Below, in pieces: positions 33,034 to 42,083 of a DNA stretch of 64,000 nt; the stretch's first letter is position 1, and each line of letters begins with the position of its first letter. The stretch covers positions 1-64,000 of the forward strand of contig CACELK010000005.1 of assembly GCA_902560245.1 (NCBI GenBank), given 5' to 3'. The notes below the pieces were generated by a model. The model was not told the origin of the DNA. It was given only the letters and a program-made list of their open reading frames with translations, and made no database searches. The position numbers and the translations under genes are program-made. This DNA is from an uncultured Pelagibacteraceae bacterium (GTDB taxonomy: Bacteria > Pseudomonadota > Alphaproteobacteria > Pelagibacterales > Pelagibacteraceae).

Positions 33034-33737
33034 TAAAAATTTAAACCTATTTCATCGATTTTTGCTCTTATTTTTTTTAAATCAAGCCAAGAATATTTTT
33101 TCTGATCGGCTTGTCTTAATAAATATGCAGGATGAAAGGTTATCATTACAAGATATGTTTTGTTATTAATAATAATTTCTTTCCAATTTCCTCTTTCTTT
33201 TGAAATTTTTATTTTAGAACCAAATAAAGACTCCATAGCGGTGCTACCCATAAGAATTAATATTTTTGGATCTATGACTGCAATATGTTCTCTTAAAAAA
33301 CTTGAATATCTTGTTATTTCAATTGGTTCAGGTTTTCTATTGTTGGGTGGTCTAAAATTTACTACGTTGGTTATATATATATCTTTTCTTTTTATATTAA
33401 TGGCGTTTAGCATTTTATTTAATAGTATTCCGGCATCGCCTACAAAAGGTTTTCCCTGCTCGTCCTCTTTTTGACCCGGACCTTCTCCCACAATCATAAT
33501 TGGACTTTCAATATTTCCATCCGCGAACACTATTTTTGATCCATTTTCTTTAAGTTTACAATCGTCTATAGATTGAATCTTTTCTTTAAGTTTTTTTAAT
33601 TTTAAGGTCTTATCCTCGACCGTTGGTTCACTTTTTAATCTGTTGATTGGATTGTTGCTAAATATGCCATCTAAATCATAAGAATTTAAAATTTCAGTGT
33701 TGATTATGTCGTTTTGATTTAATATTTTTTTAGTCAT
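33033..33737 (-). CDS. Uracil-DNA glycosylase, family 4-like (without iron-sulfur cysteines)
   Basis: The 234-residue protein has the family 4 active-site motif VGEGPGQKEDEQGKPFVGDAG, then ITNVVNFRPPNNRKPEP, and the catalytic-side motif TFHPAYLLR. Classical family 4 enzymes bind a [4Fe-4S] cluster with four cysteines. Here only one Cys (DDCKLK) is present in the whole protein, and the usual Cys before RPP is replaced by Phe. It is therefore a cluster-free variant, known from other alphaproteobacteria. It would remove uracil from DNA. It is divergent from the TPR gene with only 5 bases between the start codons. Confidence 0.88.
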   Translation of the reverse strand: MTKKILNQNDIINTEILNSYDLDGIFSNNPINRLKSEPTVEDKTLKLKKLKEKIQSIDDCKLKENGSKIVFADGNIESPIMIVGEGPGQKEDEQGKPFVGDAGILLNKMLNAINIKRKDIYITNVVNFRPPNNRKPEPIEITRYSSFLREHIAVIDPKILILMGSTAMESLFGSKIKISKERGNWKEIIINNKTYLVMITFHPAYLLRQADQKKYSWLDLKKIRAKIDEIGLNF

Positions 33738-33742
33738 AAAAT

Positions 33743-35440
33743 ATGCAAATGTTAAATAATATTTTAAAAATATTGGTTTTGCTCATAATTTTTAGCATAA
33801 ATCCGTCATACTCTAAAATTGAAAATAATACTGATTTTAAGGTAAAAAACCTATCTAGCTATTTTTCAGCTTTAGTATCTTTCGAAAATCAGCAAAATCA
33901 AGAATCGCTTAAATTTTTTTTTTCATCTAGACCACTAATCCATTTTCATGAACCATATCTCAGAAGATATTTAAATTCACTTGTTCAAGATGGAAAAATA
34001 AAAAAAGCAGCCAACGAATTAAAAGCTATTTCTAATGAAAAGAGCAAAGATTTTTTTGAAGCATATTTATTACTTTATTTGGACTCTATTAAAAGACAAG
34101 ATTACAACAAAGGTGAGGAATATTTAAAAAAATTAGAAGCATTTAAGGAAACCGGAGCTTTTGAAAGAGTAATAGTAATATCATTAAGAGACTTTTTTTA
34201 TATGTACAAAAACAAAAAGATAAAAAATACAAATAAAGATCTTGGAGATTTAGGATTTATAAACTTTGTGTTCCAGAATTGTTATTTAAGAAACGTAAAT
34301 ACAGAAGAATATTTTTTAAATTTATTCAATAAGACTGAAATGGATTATTCTAGATATATATATTTTTATATTAATTATCTAATTTCAGAAAAAAAATATA
34401 AAGAGGCAAAAGAAATTACAGACTCCGCAGATGTTATTAATAGTAGTCTTTTAATTTTACAAACCAAAAGCTGGATAGATATGAAAAAATTTAAAAAAAT
34501 TAACTCAATATTTTCTTGTGAAAATAAATCAGATATTCTAGCAGAATTTTTTTATTTGATATCTAGCCTTTATTCATCTGAAGAAGATTACATTAAATCA
34601 AATTTTTATTTAAAAATCTCTAATTTTTTAAATCCAAAGTTTAAATTTAACTCAACTTTACTTGTTGAAAATTTTTATATTAACGAAAAATATAGTCAGG
34701 CTAAAATCGCACTAGAAAATTTTAATAGAGGTGATGGCATTTATTACTGGTATAAAATTAAAAAAAATAGTCAAATTATTTTTAAGGAAGAGGGGCAGGA
34801 AGACTCCTCAAGTTATCTAGAAAAAAATTTTAAAAATATAAAAAATCCATCAGCAAAAGTACTTTTTGATATGGGAAATTTGTCAAAAAGTTTCAAAAAA
34901 TATGATGAAGCTATTAAATATTATAATAAAATTTTACCCAAATTAAATAATGATACCTTAACTTATGCAGATGTTCTTTATAGAAGAGGCGGAGGATTTG
35001 AAAGATTAGGTAATTATGAAAAATCGGACAAGGATCTATTAAAATCTTTAGAGATAGATCCAGATGATGCTTACGTTTTAAATTATTTAGCTTACTCTTG
35101 GTTAGAAAGAAATTATAATATCGATGTTGCCATGGAAATGTTAGAAAGAGCATATAATAAAGAACCAGATGATGCTTTCATAATAGACTCAATCGGCTGG
35201 GCATATTATTTAACTGGAGATTTTATAAAGGCAGAGGCTCTTTTGAAAAGAGCCATACAAATTATGCCAGACGACCCAATTGTAAATGATCATTATGGAG
35301 ATATTCTTTGGAAATTAAATAGAAAAACAGAAGCACAATATTATTGGAAAAGTGTTTTAAGCTTTGAAGATGCAGAGGAGGATTTAAAAAAAAAGGTTTT
35401 TATTAAAATTTTAAAAGGTTTAAATAGTGAGATTCTATAA
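33743..35440 (+). CDS. Exported or membrane-anchored TPR-repeat protein
   Basis: The 565-residue protein has an N-terminal signal-like segment (ILKILVLLIIFSINPSYSK). The N-terminal part is helical and of low similarity. The C-terminal third contains clear tetratricopeptide repeats: AKVLFDMGNLSKSFKKYDEAIKYYNKIL, ADVLYRRGGGFERLGNYEKSDKDLLKSLEIDPDDAYVLNYLAYSWLE, and two more ending near DDPIVNDHYGDILWKLNRKTEAQYYWKSVLSF. It is likely a periplasmic scaffold. The order TPR gene-ispE is seen in other alphaproteobacteria. The function is not known. The start is crowded against the UDG gene. Confidence 0.82.
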   Translation: MQMLNNILKILVLLIIFSINPSYSKIENNTDFKVKNLSSYFSALVSFENQQNQESLKFFFSSRPLIHFHEPYLRRYLNSLVQDGKIKKAANELKAISNEKSKDFFEAYLLLYLDSIKRQDYNKGEEYLKKLEAFKETGAFERVIVISLRDFFYMYKNKKIKNTNKDLGDLGFINFVFQNCYLRNVNTEEYFLNLFNKTEMDYSRYIYFYINYLISEKKYKEAKEITDSADVINSSLLILQTKSWIDMKKFKKINSIFSCENKSDILAEFFYLISSLYSSEEDYIKSNFYLKISNFLNPKFKFNSTLLVENFYINEKYSQAKIALENFNRGDGIYYWYKIKKNSQIIFKEEGQEDSSSYLEKNFKNIKNPSAKVLFDMGNLSKSFKKYDEAIKYYNKILPKLNNDTLTYADVLYRRGGGFERLGNYEKSDKDLLKSLEIDPDDAYVLNYLAYSWLERNYNIDVAMEMLERAYNKEPDDAFIIDSIGWAYYLTGDFIKAEALLKRAIQIMPDDPIVNDHYGDILWKLNRKTEAQYYWKSVLSFEDAEEDLKKKVFIKILKGLNSEIL

Positions 35441-36272
35441 AATTAAATCATTTGCAAAATTAAATATTTCCTTGAATGTAATAAAAAAAATACCAAAAAA
35501 AAAACATATAATTGAAAGTCTTATAACATTTGTAGATCTTCATGATTTAATTTACATTCGACAAATTAAATCTCCAAAACATAAAGTGAAATTTATTGGT
35601 AAGTTTTCAAAAAATATAAGAAATAATACCGTAGATAAATTACTCAATATTCTTGATAAAAAAAAATTTTTAAAAGAAAAAAAATTTGAAATAATAATAT
35701 CAAAACACATACCTCAAAAATCAGGAATGGGAGGCGGTTCTATAAACGCCTCGAGAATATTAAATTTTTTTTTAAAAAAAAGACATTTAAATCTTAATAA
35801 AAAAATGGTTCATGATGTTTTAAAAAAAATCGGTTCCGATGCTCCTCTTGGAATAGATATAAAAAATACAATTTTAACAAAAAATAATAAATTAATTAGA
35901 ATTAAGAAAAAACTCGGATTATTTGCTTTAATAACAAAACCTAAATTTGGATGTTCTACGAAGACTATTTATATGAAGTCGAAAAGCCGAAGCAGATCTA
36001 AATATACCATTAGAGGCACTGATTTATTTTCTAAAACAAATATAATTAAATCAAATAATGATTTAGAAGAAACTGCTTTTAAATTATATCCACAACTAAG
36101 ATCTCTGAAATTTTTTTTAAATACCCTTCCTAAAGTAATGTTTGTAAGAATGTCTGGATCTGGATCGTCAATAGTTGCTTATTTTAGTACAAAAAAAAAA
36201 GCACTTTATGGGCTTAAGTTATTTAAAAGGAAATATAAAAGTTATTGGTGTAGTGTATCTAAAACTATTTAA
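35427..36272 (+). CDS. ispE: 4-diphosphocytidyl-2-C-methyl-D-erythritol kinase IspE
   Basis: IspE phosphorylates CDP-ME in the MEP pathway that feeds ubiquinone, carotenoid and retinal synthesis. The 281-residue protein is a GHMP kinase with FAKLNISLNVIKK at the N-terminus, the ATP loop IPQKSGMGGGSINASRIL and the C-terminal MFVRMSGSGSSIVAYF. The start is a GTG that overlaps the end of the TPR gene by 14 bases; no nearer ATG fits the conserved N-terminus. A run of 13 T follows the stop codon. Confidence 0.92.
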   Translation: MRFYKIKSFAKLNISLNVIKKIPKKKHIIESLITFVDLHDLIYIRQIKSPKHKVKFIGKFSKNIRNNTVDKLLNILDKKKFLKEKKFEIIISKHIPQKSGMGGGSINASRILNFFLKKRHLNLNKKMVHDVLKKIGSDAPLGIDIKNTILTKNNKLIRIKKKLGLFALITKPKFGCSTKTIYMKSKSRSRSKYTIRGTDLFSKTNIIKSNNDLEETAFKLYPQLRSLKFFLNTLPKVMFVRMSGSGSSIVAYFSTKKKALYGLKLFKRKYKSYWCSVSKTI

Positions 36273-36285
36273 TTTTTTTTTTTTT
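36273..36285 (+). terminator. T13 tract after ispE (weak, hairpin-less)
   Basis: Thirteen consecutive T lie right after the ispE stop and before the tRNA-Gln gene. There is no stem-loop in front of it, so calling it an intrinsic terminator is doubtful. It may only slow polymerase or reflect base composition. Confidence 0.25.
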
Positions 36286-36305
36286 ATGTTATATGAATTT
36301 AACTT

Positions 36306-36380
36306 TGGGGCGTAGCCAAGTGGTAAGGCAGCGGTTTTTGGTACCGCCATTCCTAGGTTCGAATCCTAGCGCCCCAGCCA
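36306..36380 (+). tRNA. tRNA-Gln (anticodon UUG), CCA encoded
   Basis: The sequence folds as a cloverleaf. The acceptor stem is TGGGGCG/CGCCCCA, the D arm contains AGCCAAGTGGTAAGGC, and the anticodon stem is GCGGT/ACCGC with a 7-base loop TTTTGGT giving anticodon TTG. The T arm has GGTTCGAATCC. The 3' CCA is encoded. The T1 start and the acceptor stem match bacterial tRNA-Gln. Only 3 bases separate its end from the ATG of the CCA-adding enzyme gene, so one transcript may serve both. Confidence 0.97.
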
Positions 36381-36383
36381 GAT

Positions 36384-37655
36384 ATGATAGAAACTTTTAA
36401 AAAAATCTTTTTCCGGTCAAATAATTTTGAAAAAATAAATATAAATTTCCAGGAACTTAAAAGGAATACAGGAATTGAAAAAATTTTTAAAGCTGTAGAA
36501 GGCCATTCTATTGAAAGTGAAATTAGATATGTCGGAGGATGTGTAAGGAAAGTTTTAAAAAATGAAAAAGTAAATGATATTGATTTAGCAACTAACTTAA
36601 CACCAGATAAATTAATTGATGTTTTAAAAAAAAATAATATTAAATTTTATGAGACTGGTTTGAAGCATGGAACAGTTACAGCAATTTGTAATAATTTTAA
36701 CTTCGAAATAACATCGTTAAGGAAAGATATAAAAACAGACGGCAGACATGCCGAGGTAATATTTACTAACAACTGGAAGGAGGATGCTTCTAGAAGGGAT
36801 TTTTCCATCAATTCAATTTATTCAGATATTCAAGGAAATTTATTTGACCCTTTTAATGGAAAACGAGATCTAGAAATAGGGCAAATAAACTTCATCGGAG
36901 ATCCTGAAAAAAGAATTAAGGAAGATTATCTTAGAATACTTCGTTATATCAGATTCTTTTTAAATTATAGTAAATATGATCATAATTTGAATATAATAAG
37001 AGTAATTAAAAAAAATCTTAACGGTATTTCAAAAATTTCTTCCGAAAGACTTTTGGATGAATTCAAAAAATTATTTAATTCAGAAAGTTTTTCAAATCTG
37101 TTCAAAGATGAATTCAGTTATGAAATTATAAGTTTAGTATTTCCCCAATTTAGAAACATTTCTATATTAAAAAATTTGAATCCATATGCAAAGGAAAATC
37201 TTAAAAATATTGATTTTATATTTTTTATATCTTTAATGATAGTTGATGGAACAGATAATGCAGATTATTTTATTTATAAATATAATATTTCAAAAAAAGA
37301 TCAAAAAAGAATTTTATTCCTAAATAATTTTCTAAAGAACAAAATAAATAGTTCTTTTAATCCTAAAAATCTTTGGAAAATATTATATTATAATGGCAAA
37401 GATTCTTTGATAGACTTAATTAATTATAATATTTTTATTTCAAAAAAATTAGATAAAAAATTTTTAAAACTCTTTAATTTCTTTAAAGATAAAAATCCAC
37501 CTTTACTACCTTTAAAAGCAAACACTTTAATTACCAAATATAATATTCCAGAAGGTGAGAAATTAGGTTTAACACTAAAACTTATTGAAAACAAATGGAT
37601 TGAAAATAATTTTAAAATTTCTGAAAAAGAAGTTCAAAAACTAATTAATAACTAA
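36384..37655 (+). CDS. cca: tRNA nucleotidyltransferase (CCA-adding enzyme) or poly(A) polymerase-like
   Basis: The 423-residue protein is a class II nucleotidyltransferase. The N-terminal catalytic domain has [25 protein letters not shown] (including the DxD metal ligands), [18 protein letters not shown] and [15 protein letters not shown], followed by the neck [19 protein letters not shown]. It adds or repairs CCA at tRNA 3' ends; a poly(A) polymerase role cannot be fully excluded from sequence. The C-terminal half is lysine-rich and diverged. The ATG is 3 bases after tRNA-Gln. The last 4 bases overlap greA. Confidence 0.9.
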   Translation: MIETFKKIFFRSNNFEKININFQELKRNTGIEKIFKAVEGHSIESEIRYVGGCVRKVLKNEKVNDIDLATNLTPDKLIDVLKKNNIKFYETGLKHGTVTAICNNFNFEITSLRKDIKTDGRHAEVIFTNNWKEDASRRDFSINSIYSDIQGNLFDPFNGKRDLEIGQINFIGDPEKRIKEDYLRILRYIRFFLNYSKYDHNLNIIRVIKKNLNGISKISSERLLDEFKKLFNSESFSNLFKDEFSYEIISLVFPQFRNISILKNLNPYAKENLKNIDFIFFISLMIVDGTDNADYFIYKYNISKKDQKRILFLNNFLKNKINSSFNPKNLWKILYYNGKDSLIDLINYNIFISKKLDKKFLKLFNFFKDKNPPLLPLKANTLITKYNIPEGEKLGLTLKLIENKWIENNFKISEKEVQKLINN

Positions 37656-38128
37656 ATATACTTTACATCTTTAATTTCAAAATTTTTTATTCCAGCAGGA
37701 GTTTTTATCTCTACTAAATCGTTTTTATTTTTTCCAATTAATCCTTTTCCTACAGGTGATTGAAAATATATAAGTTTATCTTTTAGATCAGCTTCATCTT
37801 TACCAACAATTTTATATACGATTTTTTCACCAGTATCTAAATTTTCCAAATAAACAGTTGAGCCAAAAATTATCTTACCATCATAAGTTATTTTAGTAAC
37901 ATCAATCACGTTAGCTCTTGCAATTATATCATTAATTTGCTCTATTCTTCCTTCGTTATGAGACTGTTGTTCTTTAGCCGCATGATATTCTGCATTTTCT
38001 TTTAAATCTCCGTGAGATCTAGCTTCAGCTATTGCAGCGACTATTTCAGGTCTTTTTTTTTCTTTAAGAAAAGTTAATTCATTTTTCAATTTTTCTAAAC
38101 CTTTAATTGTAATTGGTTCTTTCTCCAT
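37652..38128 (-). CDS. greA: Transcript cleavage factor GreA
   Basis: GreA rescues backtracked RNA polymerase. The 158-residue protein has the N-terminal coiled coil ([44 protein letters not shown]), with the conserved acidic tip residues in GDLKENAEY. The C-terminal FKBP-like domain ends in [23 protein letters not shown]. It is the only Gre factor visible here. It follows hemF after one base in the trmL-hemF-greA run. Confidence 0.96.
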   Translation of the reverse strand: MEKEPITIKGLEKLKNELTFLKEKKRPEIVAAIAEARSHGDLKENAEYHAAKEQQSHNEGRIEQINDIIARANVIDVTKITYDGKIIFGSTVYLENLDTGEKIVYKIVGKDEADLKDKLIYFQSPVGKGLIGKNKNDLVEIKTPAGIKNFEIKDVKYI

Positions 38129-38129
38129 C

Positions 38130-38957
38130 TTAAATCCATTTTGCTATTGTTGGTAATGACATTAAAATTGCATCTACATTTCCACCTGTTTCTAATCCAA
38201 ATTTTGTTCCTCGATCGTAAATTAAGTTAAATTCTACGTATCTACCTCTTTTGAGATATTGTTTCTCTTTTTGCTTTGTGTTCCATTTTTTTTTATATTT
38301 TTTTAATATAATTGTTTTAAAAATATTTACAAAAGCTATTCCGACGTCTCTTACAAAAGCAAAATCCTTTTCCCAGTTTTTTTTTTTATAATCAAAAAAA
38401 ATTCCTCCAATGCCTCTTGTTTCATTTCTATGAGGTAAGTAGAAGTAATTATCACACCATTTTTTATACTTGTGATAGAAATCTTTATTATGGGAGTCGC
38501 AGGTTTTTTTAAGTTCTTTATGAAACCATCTTTCTTCGTTCGTATCTTTTATACAAGGCGTTGCATCTATTCCACCTCCGAACCAGCCAAAAGATGTATA
38601 AATAAATCTTGTATTAAAATGCATTGCAGGAATATTTGGATTTTTCATGTGCATTACTACTGAAATACCAGATGCCCAAAAATTTCCATTTTTTTTTGTG
38701 CCTGGTATTTTCTTTCTTATTTTTTTTGAAAACTTTCCATTAACTTGTGAAAAGTTTACACCAACTTTTTCAAAAATTTTCCCGTTACTTAAAATTCTGA
38801 ATTCTCCACCACCCTCATTTTTTTTTTTATTTTTTATCCACTTTTTACTAACAAATTTTTTTGGTGAATTTTCTATTTTTTCAATCTCTAAACAAATTAT
38901 ATTTTGAAGAGTTTTAAACCATTTTTTTGCAATTTCTTTTTTTATTTTTTCATCCAT
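38130..38957 (-). CDS. hemF: Oxygen-dependent coproporphyrinogen III oxidase HemF
   Basis: HemF decarboxylates coproporphyrinogen III to protoporphyrinogen IX in heme synthesis, using O2. The 275-residue protein shows the conserved block [24 protein letters not shown], then [21 protein letters not shown] and [33 protein letters not shown]. The oxygen-dependent form fits an aerobic lifestyle. It overlaps the trmL stop by 8 bases. Heme supply ties it to the bc1 genes on the other strand. Confidence 0.95.
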   Translation of the reverse strand: MDEKIKKEIAKKWFKTLQNIICLEIEKIENSPKKFVSKKWIKNKKKNEGGGEFRILSNGKIFEKVGVNFSQVNGKFSKKIRKKIPGTKKNGNFWASGISVVMHMKNPNIPAMHFNTRFIYTSFGWFGGGIDATPCIKDTNEERWFHKELKKTCDSHNKDFYHKYKKWCDNYFYLPHRNETRGIGGIFFDYKKKNWEKDFAFVRDVGIAFVNIFKTIILKKYKKKWNTKQKEKQYLKRGRYVEFNLIYDRGTKFGLETGGNVDAILMSLPTIAKWI

Positions 38958-39432
38958 AATTTATATAGTTGTTTTGTCTTAATACTTCTCCCAAAACTAT
39001 TGCAACCGAAGAAGCAACATTTAAAGATCTTTTTTTTTTAATCATTGGTATCTTTAATTTATTTTTTAAAATTTTATGAACTTTATCAGGTACTCCTGCA
39101 CTTTCTCTACCAAATAATATAGTATCATTTATTCTAAATTCGAAACTGCTATAGTTTTTTTTTCCTTTGGTAGTAATTAAAACAATTCTTTGATCATTCT
39201 TGTTTTTAAAAAACTCATCTGCACTTGAATAAAATTTGATTATCTTTTTATCCATGTAATCCATCGCAACCCTCTTAAATCTTCTGTCGTTTATCAAGTA
39301 ACCACATGGTTCTATTATTTCTAATTCAGCCCCCAAACAAGCACAAGTTCTTATAATGGCTGCAGTATTTTGGGGTATATCAGGCTCATATAACGCTATT
39401 TTTGGCCTTAAATTAATGCTTTTGTGTGTCAT
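38950..39432 (-). CDS. trmL: tRNA (cytidine/uridine-34-2'-O)-methyltransferase TrmL
   Basis: TrmL is a SPOUT methylase that acts on the wobble base of tRNA-Leu. The 160-residue protein contains IALYEPDIPQNTAAIIRTCACLGAELEIIEPCGY at the N-terminus. The knot motifs are DTILFGRESAGVPDKV and SLNVASSVAIVLGEVLRQ. It is divergent from petA over 75 bases and starts a minus-strand run with hemF and greA. Confidence 0.92.
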   Translation of the reverse strand: MTHKSINLRPKIALYEPDIPQNTAAIIRTCACLGAELEIIEPCGYLINDRRFKRVAMDYMDKKIIKFYSSADEFFKNKNDQRIVLITTKGKKNYSSFEFRINDTILFGRESAGVPDKVHKILKNKLKIPMIKKKRSLNVASSVAIVLGEVLRQNNYINYG

Positions 39433-39463
39433 TGTTTCAGTAGAAAAAAATATTTTTTATTAT

Positions 39464-39479
39464 TATATGAAATCATATA
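39464..39479. promoter_or_regulatory. Perfect dyad in the trmL/petA intergenic region
   Basis: TATATGA-AA-TCATATA has perfect 7-base arms and lies 28 bases before the petA ATG, in the only non-coding stretch upstream of the bc1 operon. It could be an operator or just A+T-rich promoter sequence. It differs in spacing from the coxB dyad. Confidence 0.35.
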
Positions 39480-39507
39480 TTAGATAATTATAAACTAAAT
39501 TTTATTA

Positions 39508-40032
39508 ATGTCAGAAGAAAAAAAACCGGAAAAAAAAGTTCAAAGAAGAGATTTTATTTTTACAGCCTCTTATGCGCTTGGAGCAGTAGGAGTGGGCGCA
39601 GCAGTCTGGCCATTAATTGATCAAATGAATCCAGATAGATCAGTTAAGGCTTTAGCAAGTACAGAGGTAGATGTAAGTTCTTTAGAGCCAGGAAAGTCAA
39701 TTACAGTGCTTTGGCGTGGTAAGCCGGTATTCATTAAAAGAAGAACTCAAGAAGAAATTCAGGAAGCAAGAAATGTTAATTTAGACGAACTTCCACATCC
39801 AGAAAAGGATGAAGATCGAACAAAAAATCCAGAGTGGTTGGTCATGTTAGGAATTTGCACACATCTAGGATGTGTGCCTTTAGGAGATAAGGGAGAATAT
39901 AATGGTTGGTTTTGTCCATGTCATGGATCTCATTATGATACTTCAGGCAGAATCAGAAAAGGGCCCGCCCCAACTAATTTGGAAGTTCCAAAATACGAAT
40001 TTGTAAATAGCAATACTATTAAGATCGGATAA
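39508..40032 (+). CDS. petA: Ubiquinol-cytochrome c reductase, Rieske iron-sulfur subunit
   Basis: The Rieske protein carries electrons from ubiquinol to cytochrome c1. The 174-residue product has a twin-arginine type N-terminus ([27 protein letters not shown]), which also serves as the membrane anchor. The [2Fe-2S] ligand boxes are CTHLGC and CPCHGSHYD. It is the first gene of petABC. Confidence 0.97.
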   Translation: MSEEKKPEKKVQRRDFIFTASYALGAVGVGAAVWPLIDQMNPDRSVKALASTEVDVSSLEPGKSITVLWRGKPVFIKRRTQEEIQEARNVNLDELPHPEKDEDRTKNPEWLVMLGICTHLGCVPLGDKGEYNGWFCPCHGSHYDTSGRIRKGPAPTNLEVPKYEFVNSNTIKIG

Positions 40033-40037
40033 AAAAA

Positions 40038-41297
40038 ATGAGTGATCACAATTACGTTCCATCATCAAAACTAGGAAAATGGTTTAACGATAGATTGCCT
40101 CTTTTGACTCTAGCTGATCATTTAAAACAATATCCAACTCCAAAAAATTTGAACTATTGGTGGACGTTTGGGGGAATTTTAACTTTTTGTTTAATAACAC
40201 AAATTATAACAGGAATTGTGTTAGGAATGCATTATGTAGCGCATGCTGACTTAGCTTTTGATAGTGTAGAACATATCATGAGAGATGTTAATTATGGTTG
40301 GTTAATAAGATATGTGCATGCAAATGGTGCATCAATGTTCTTTTTAGCTGTTTATATTCATATTTTTAGATCTTTGTACTACGGGTCATATAAAGCTCCT
40401 AGAGAAGTTATATGGATTATAGGTATGATAATTTATCTATTAATGATGATGACTGCATTTATGGGATATGTTTTGCCTTGGGGCCAGATGAGTTTTTGGG
40501 GCGCAACTGTAATAACAAATTTGTTTAGTGCTGTGCCTTTTTTTGGCGAAGGTATAACAAACTGGTTATGGGGAGGTTATTCTGTAGATAATCCAACTTT
40601 AACAAGATTTTTTAGTCTTCATTATCTTTTGCCATTCTTAATTTTGGGCCTTGTAATTTTGCATATTTGGGCGCTTCACGTTCCTGGAAACAATAACCCG
40701 ATAGGAATTGATTTAAAAAAACCATCTAAAGATACAGTTCCATTCCATCCATATATTGTTATTAAAGATTTATTTGCTTTATTGTTATTTTTAATTGTAT
40801 TTGCGTTTTTTGTTTTTTATTCACCTAATATTTTGGGACATTCAGATAATTATATTGAAGCCAATCCATTAGTTACGCCCGCTCATATTGTCCCTGAATG
40901 GTATTTATTACCTTTCTATGCAATATTAAGATCTGTGCCGGACAAGCTCTTAGGAGTTATTGCAATGTTTGCATCAATTTTTATTTTAGTGATTCTTCCT
41001 TGGTTAGATACTTCAAAGGTGCGATCTGCAATTTTTAGACCAATCTATAAACAACTTTATTGGATTTTAGTTTTAGATGTTTTGATTCTGGGATATATGG
41101 GAGCTATGCCAGCCGAAGGTATTTACTTATTAATTGCTAGAGTAGCTACTGTATACTATTTTGTTCACTTTTTAGTTATTCTTCCGTTATTGGGTAAAAG
41201 AGAAAAAACTTTATCAATTCCCGTAAGTATAACGGAACCAGTACTTGGAGGCTCTCCCAGTCCTGAAGCTGTTAGAGAAAGAAAAGAATTCAGTTAA
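40038..41297 (+). CDS. petB: Cytochrome b of the bc1 complex
   Basis: Cytochrome b binds hemes bL and bH and houses both quinone sites. The 419-residue protein is full-length (eight helices), not split as in chloroplast-type complexes. The heme His residues lie in the helices [39 protein letters not shown] and [29 protein letters not shown]. The quinol-oxidation motif is [14 protein letters not shown]. It is 5 bases after petA and 3 before petC. Confidence 0.97.
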   Translation: MSDHNYVPSSKLGKWFNDRLPLLTLADHLKQYPTPKNLNYWWTFGGILTFCLITQIITGIVLGMHYVAHADLAFDSVEHIMRDVNYGWLIRYVHANGASMFFLAVYIHIFRSLYYGSYKAPREVIWIIGMIIYLLMMMTAFMGYVLPWGQMSFWGATVITNLFSAVPFFGEGITNWLWGGYSVDNPTLTRFFSLHYLLPFLILGLVILHIWALHVPGNNNPIGIDLKKPSKDTVPFHPYIVIKDLFALLLFLIVFAFFVFYSPNILGHSDNYIEANPLVTPAHIVPEWYLLPFYAILRSVPDKLLGVIAMFASIFILVILPWLDTSKVRSAIFRPIYKQLYWILVLDVLILGYMGAMPAEGIYLLIARVATVYYFVHFLVILPLLGKREKTLSIPVSITEPVLGGSPSPEAVRERKEFS

Positions 41298-41300
41298 ATT

Positions 41301-42083
41301 ATGAAGAAAGTAATTAAATTTTTTTACTTAATTTTAATATGTTCATTTTTTTTTAGCCACTCAGTCTTTGGAGAAGAAAAAACGAAACTTTTAACCACTG
41401 ATTGGAGTTTCAAAGGATTTTTTGGTAAATTTGATAGAGGATCGTTGCAAAGAGGCTATCAAGTTTACACTGAAGTTTGTGCGTCTTGCCATTCAATGAA
41501 ATATTTGTCATATAGAAATCTATCCGAAACTGGTGGACCTGAATTTTCGGAGGAACAGGCAAAAGCCATTGCTTCAAATTTCGAAGTGACTGATGGTCCT
41601 AATAGTGATGGAGAGATGTTTACCAGACCAGCAAAACTATCAGACAAGTTTGCAGATCCATATTCAAATATTGAAGAAGCAAAGCTATCTAACGGAGGTG
41701 CTTACCCTCCAGATATGTCTGTGCTCGTAAAAGCACGATCTGGAGGTGCTGACTATATTTATTCAGTTTTACTTGGTTATGAGGATCCTCCAGACAATAT
41801 GATATTAGATGATGGAGTTTATTATAACAAATATATGTATGGCAATAAAATTAAAATGCCTAAACAACTTTATGAGGACTTAGTTACTTACTCTGATGGC
41901 ACGCCAGCAACACCTGAACAAATGGCAAAAGACGTTGTCACTTTTATGGCTTGGTCAGCTGAACCTCATTTAGAGGCAAGACATAAAATTGGGTTCAGAG
42001 CTATTGTTTATCTTTTAATTATTACCGTTCTTGTTTATTTCAGTATGAAAAAAATTTGGTCACGTGTTGAATCTGAAATTTAA
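41301..42083 (+). CDS. petC: Cytochrome c1
   Basis: Cytochrome c1 passes electrons from the Rieske protein to soluble cytochrome c. The 260-residue protein has a signal peptide (FFYLILICSFFFSHSVFGEE), the heme c site CASCHSMKYLSYRNL, a likely axial Met in GNKIKMPKQL and a C-terminal membrane anchor (FRAIVYLLIITVLVYFSMKKIW). Its last 24 bases overlap the end of ychF on the other strand, an unusually long antisense overlap. Confidence 0.96.
   Translation: MKKVIKFFYLILICSFFFSHSVFGEEKTKLLTTDWSFKGFFGKFDRGSLQRGYQVYTEVCASCHSMKYLSYRNLSETGGPEFSEEQAKAIASNFEVTDGPNSDGEMFTRPAKLSDKFADPYSNIEEAKLSNGGAYPPDMSVLVKARSGGADYIYSVLLGYEDPPDNMILDDGVYYNKYMYGNKIKMPKQLYEDLVTYSDGTPATPEQMAKDVVTFMAWSAEPHLEARHKIGFRAIVYLLIITVLVYFSMKKIWSRVESEI

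Noticed and set aside
36273-36285. T13 run as a true intrinsic terminator of ispE
   Set aside because: There is no stem-loop before it. It is listed only at low confidence.
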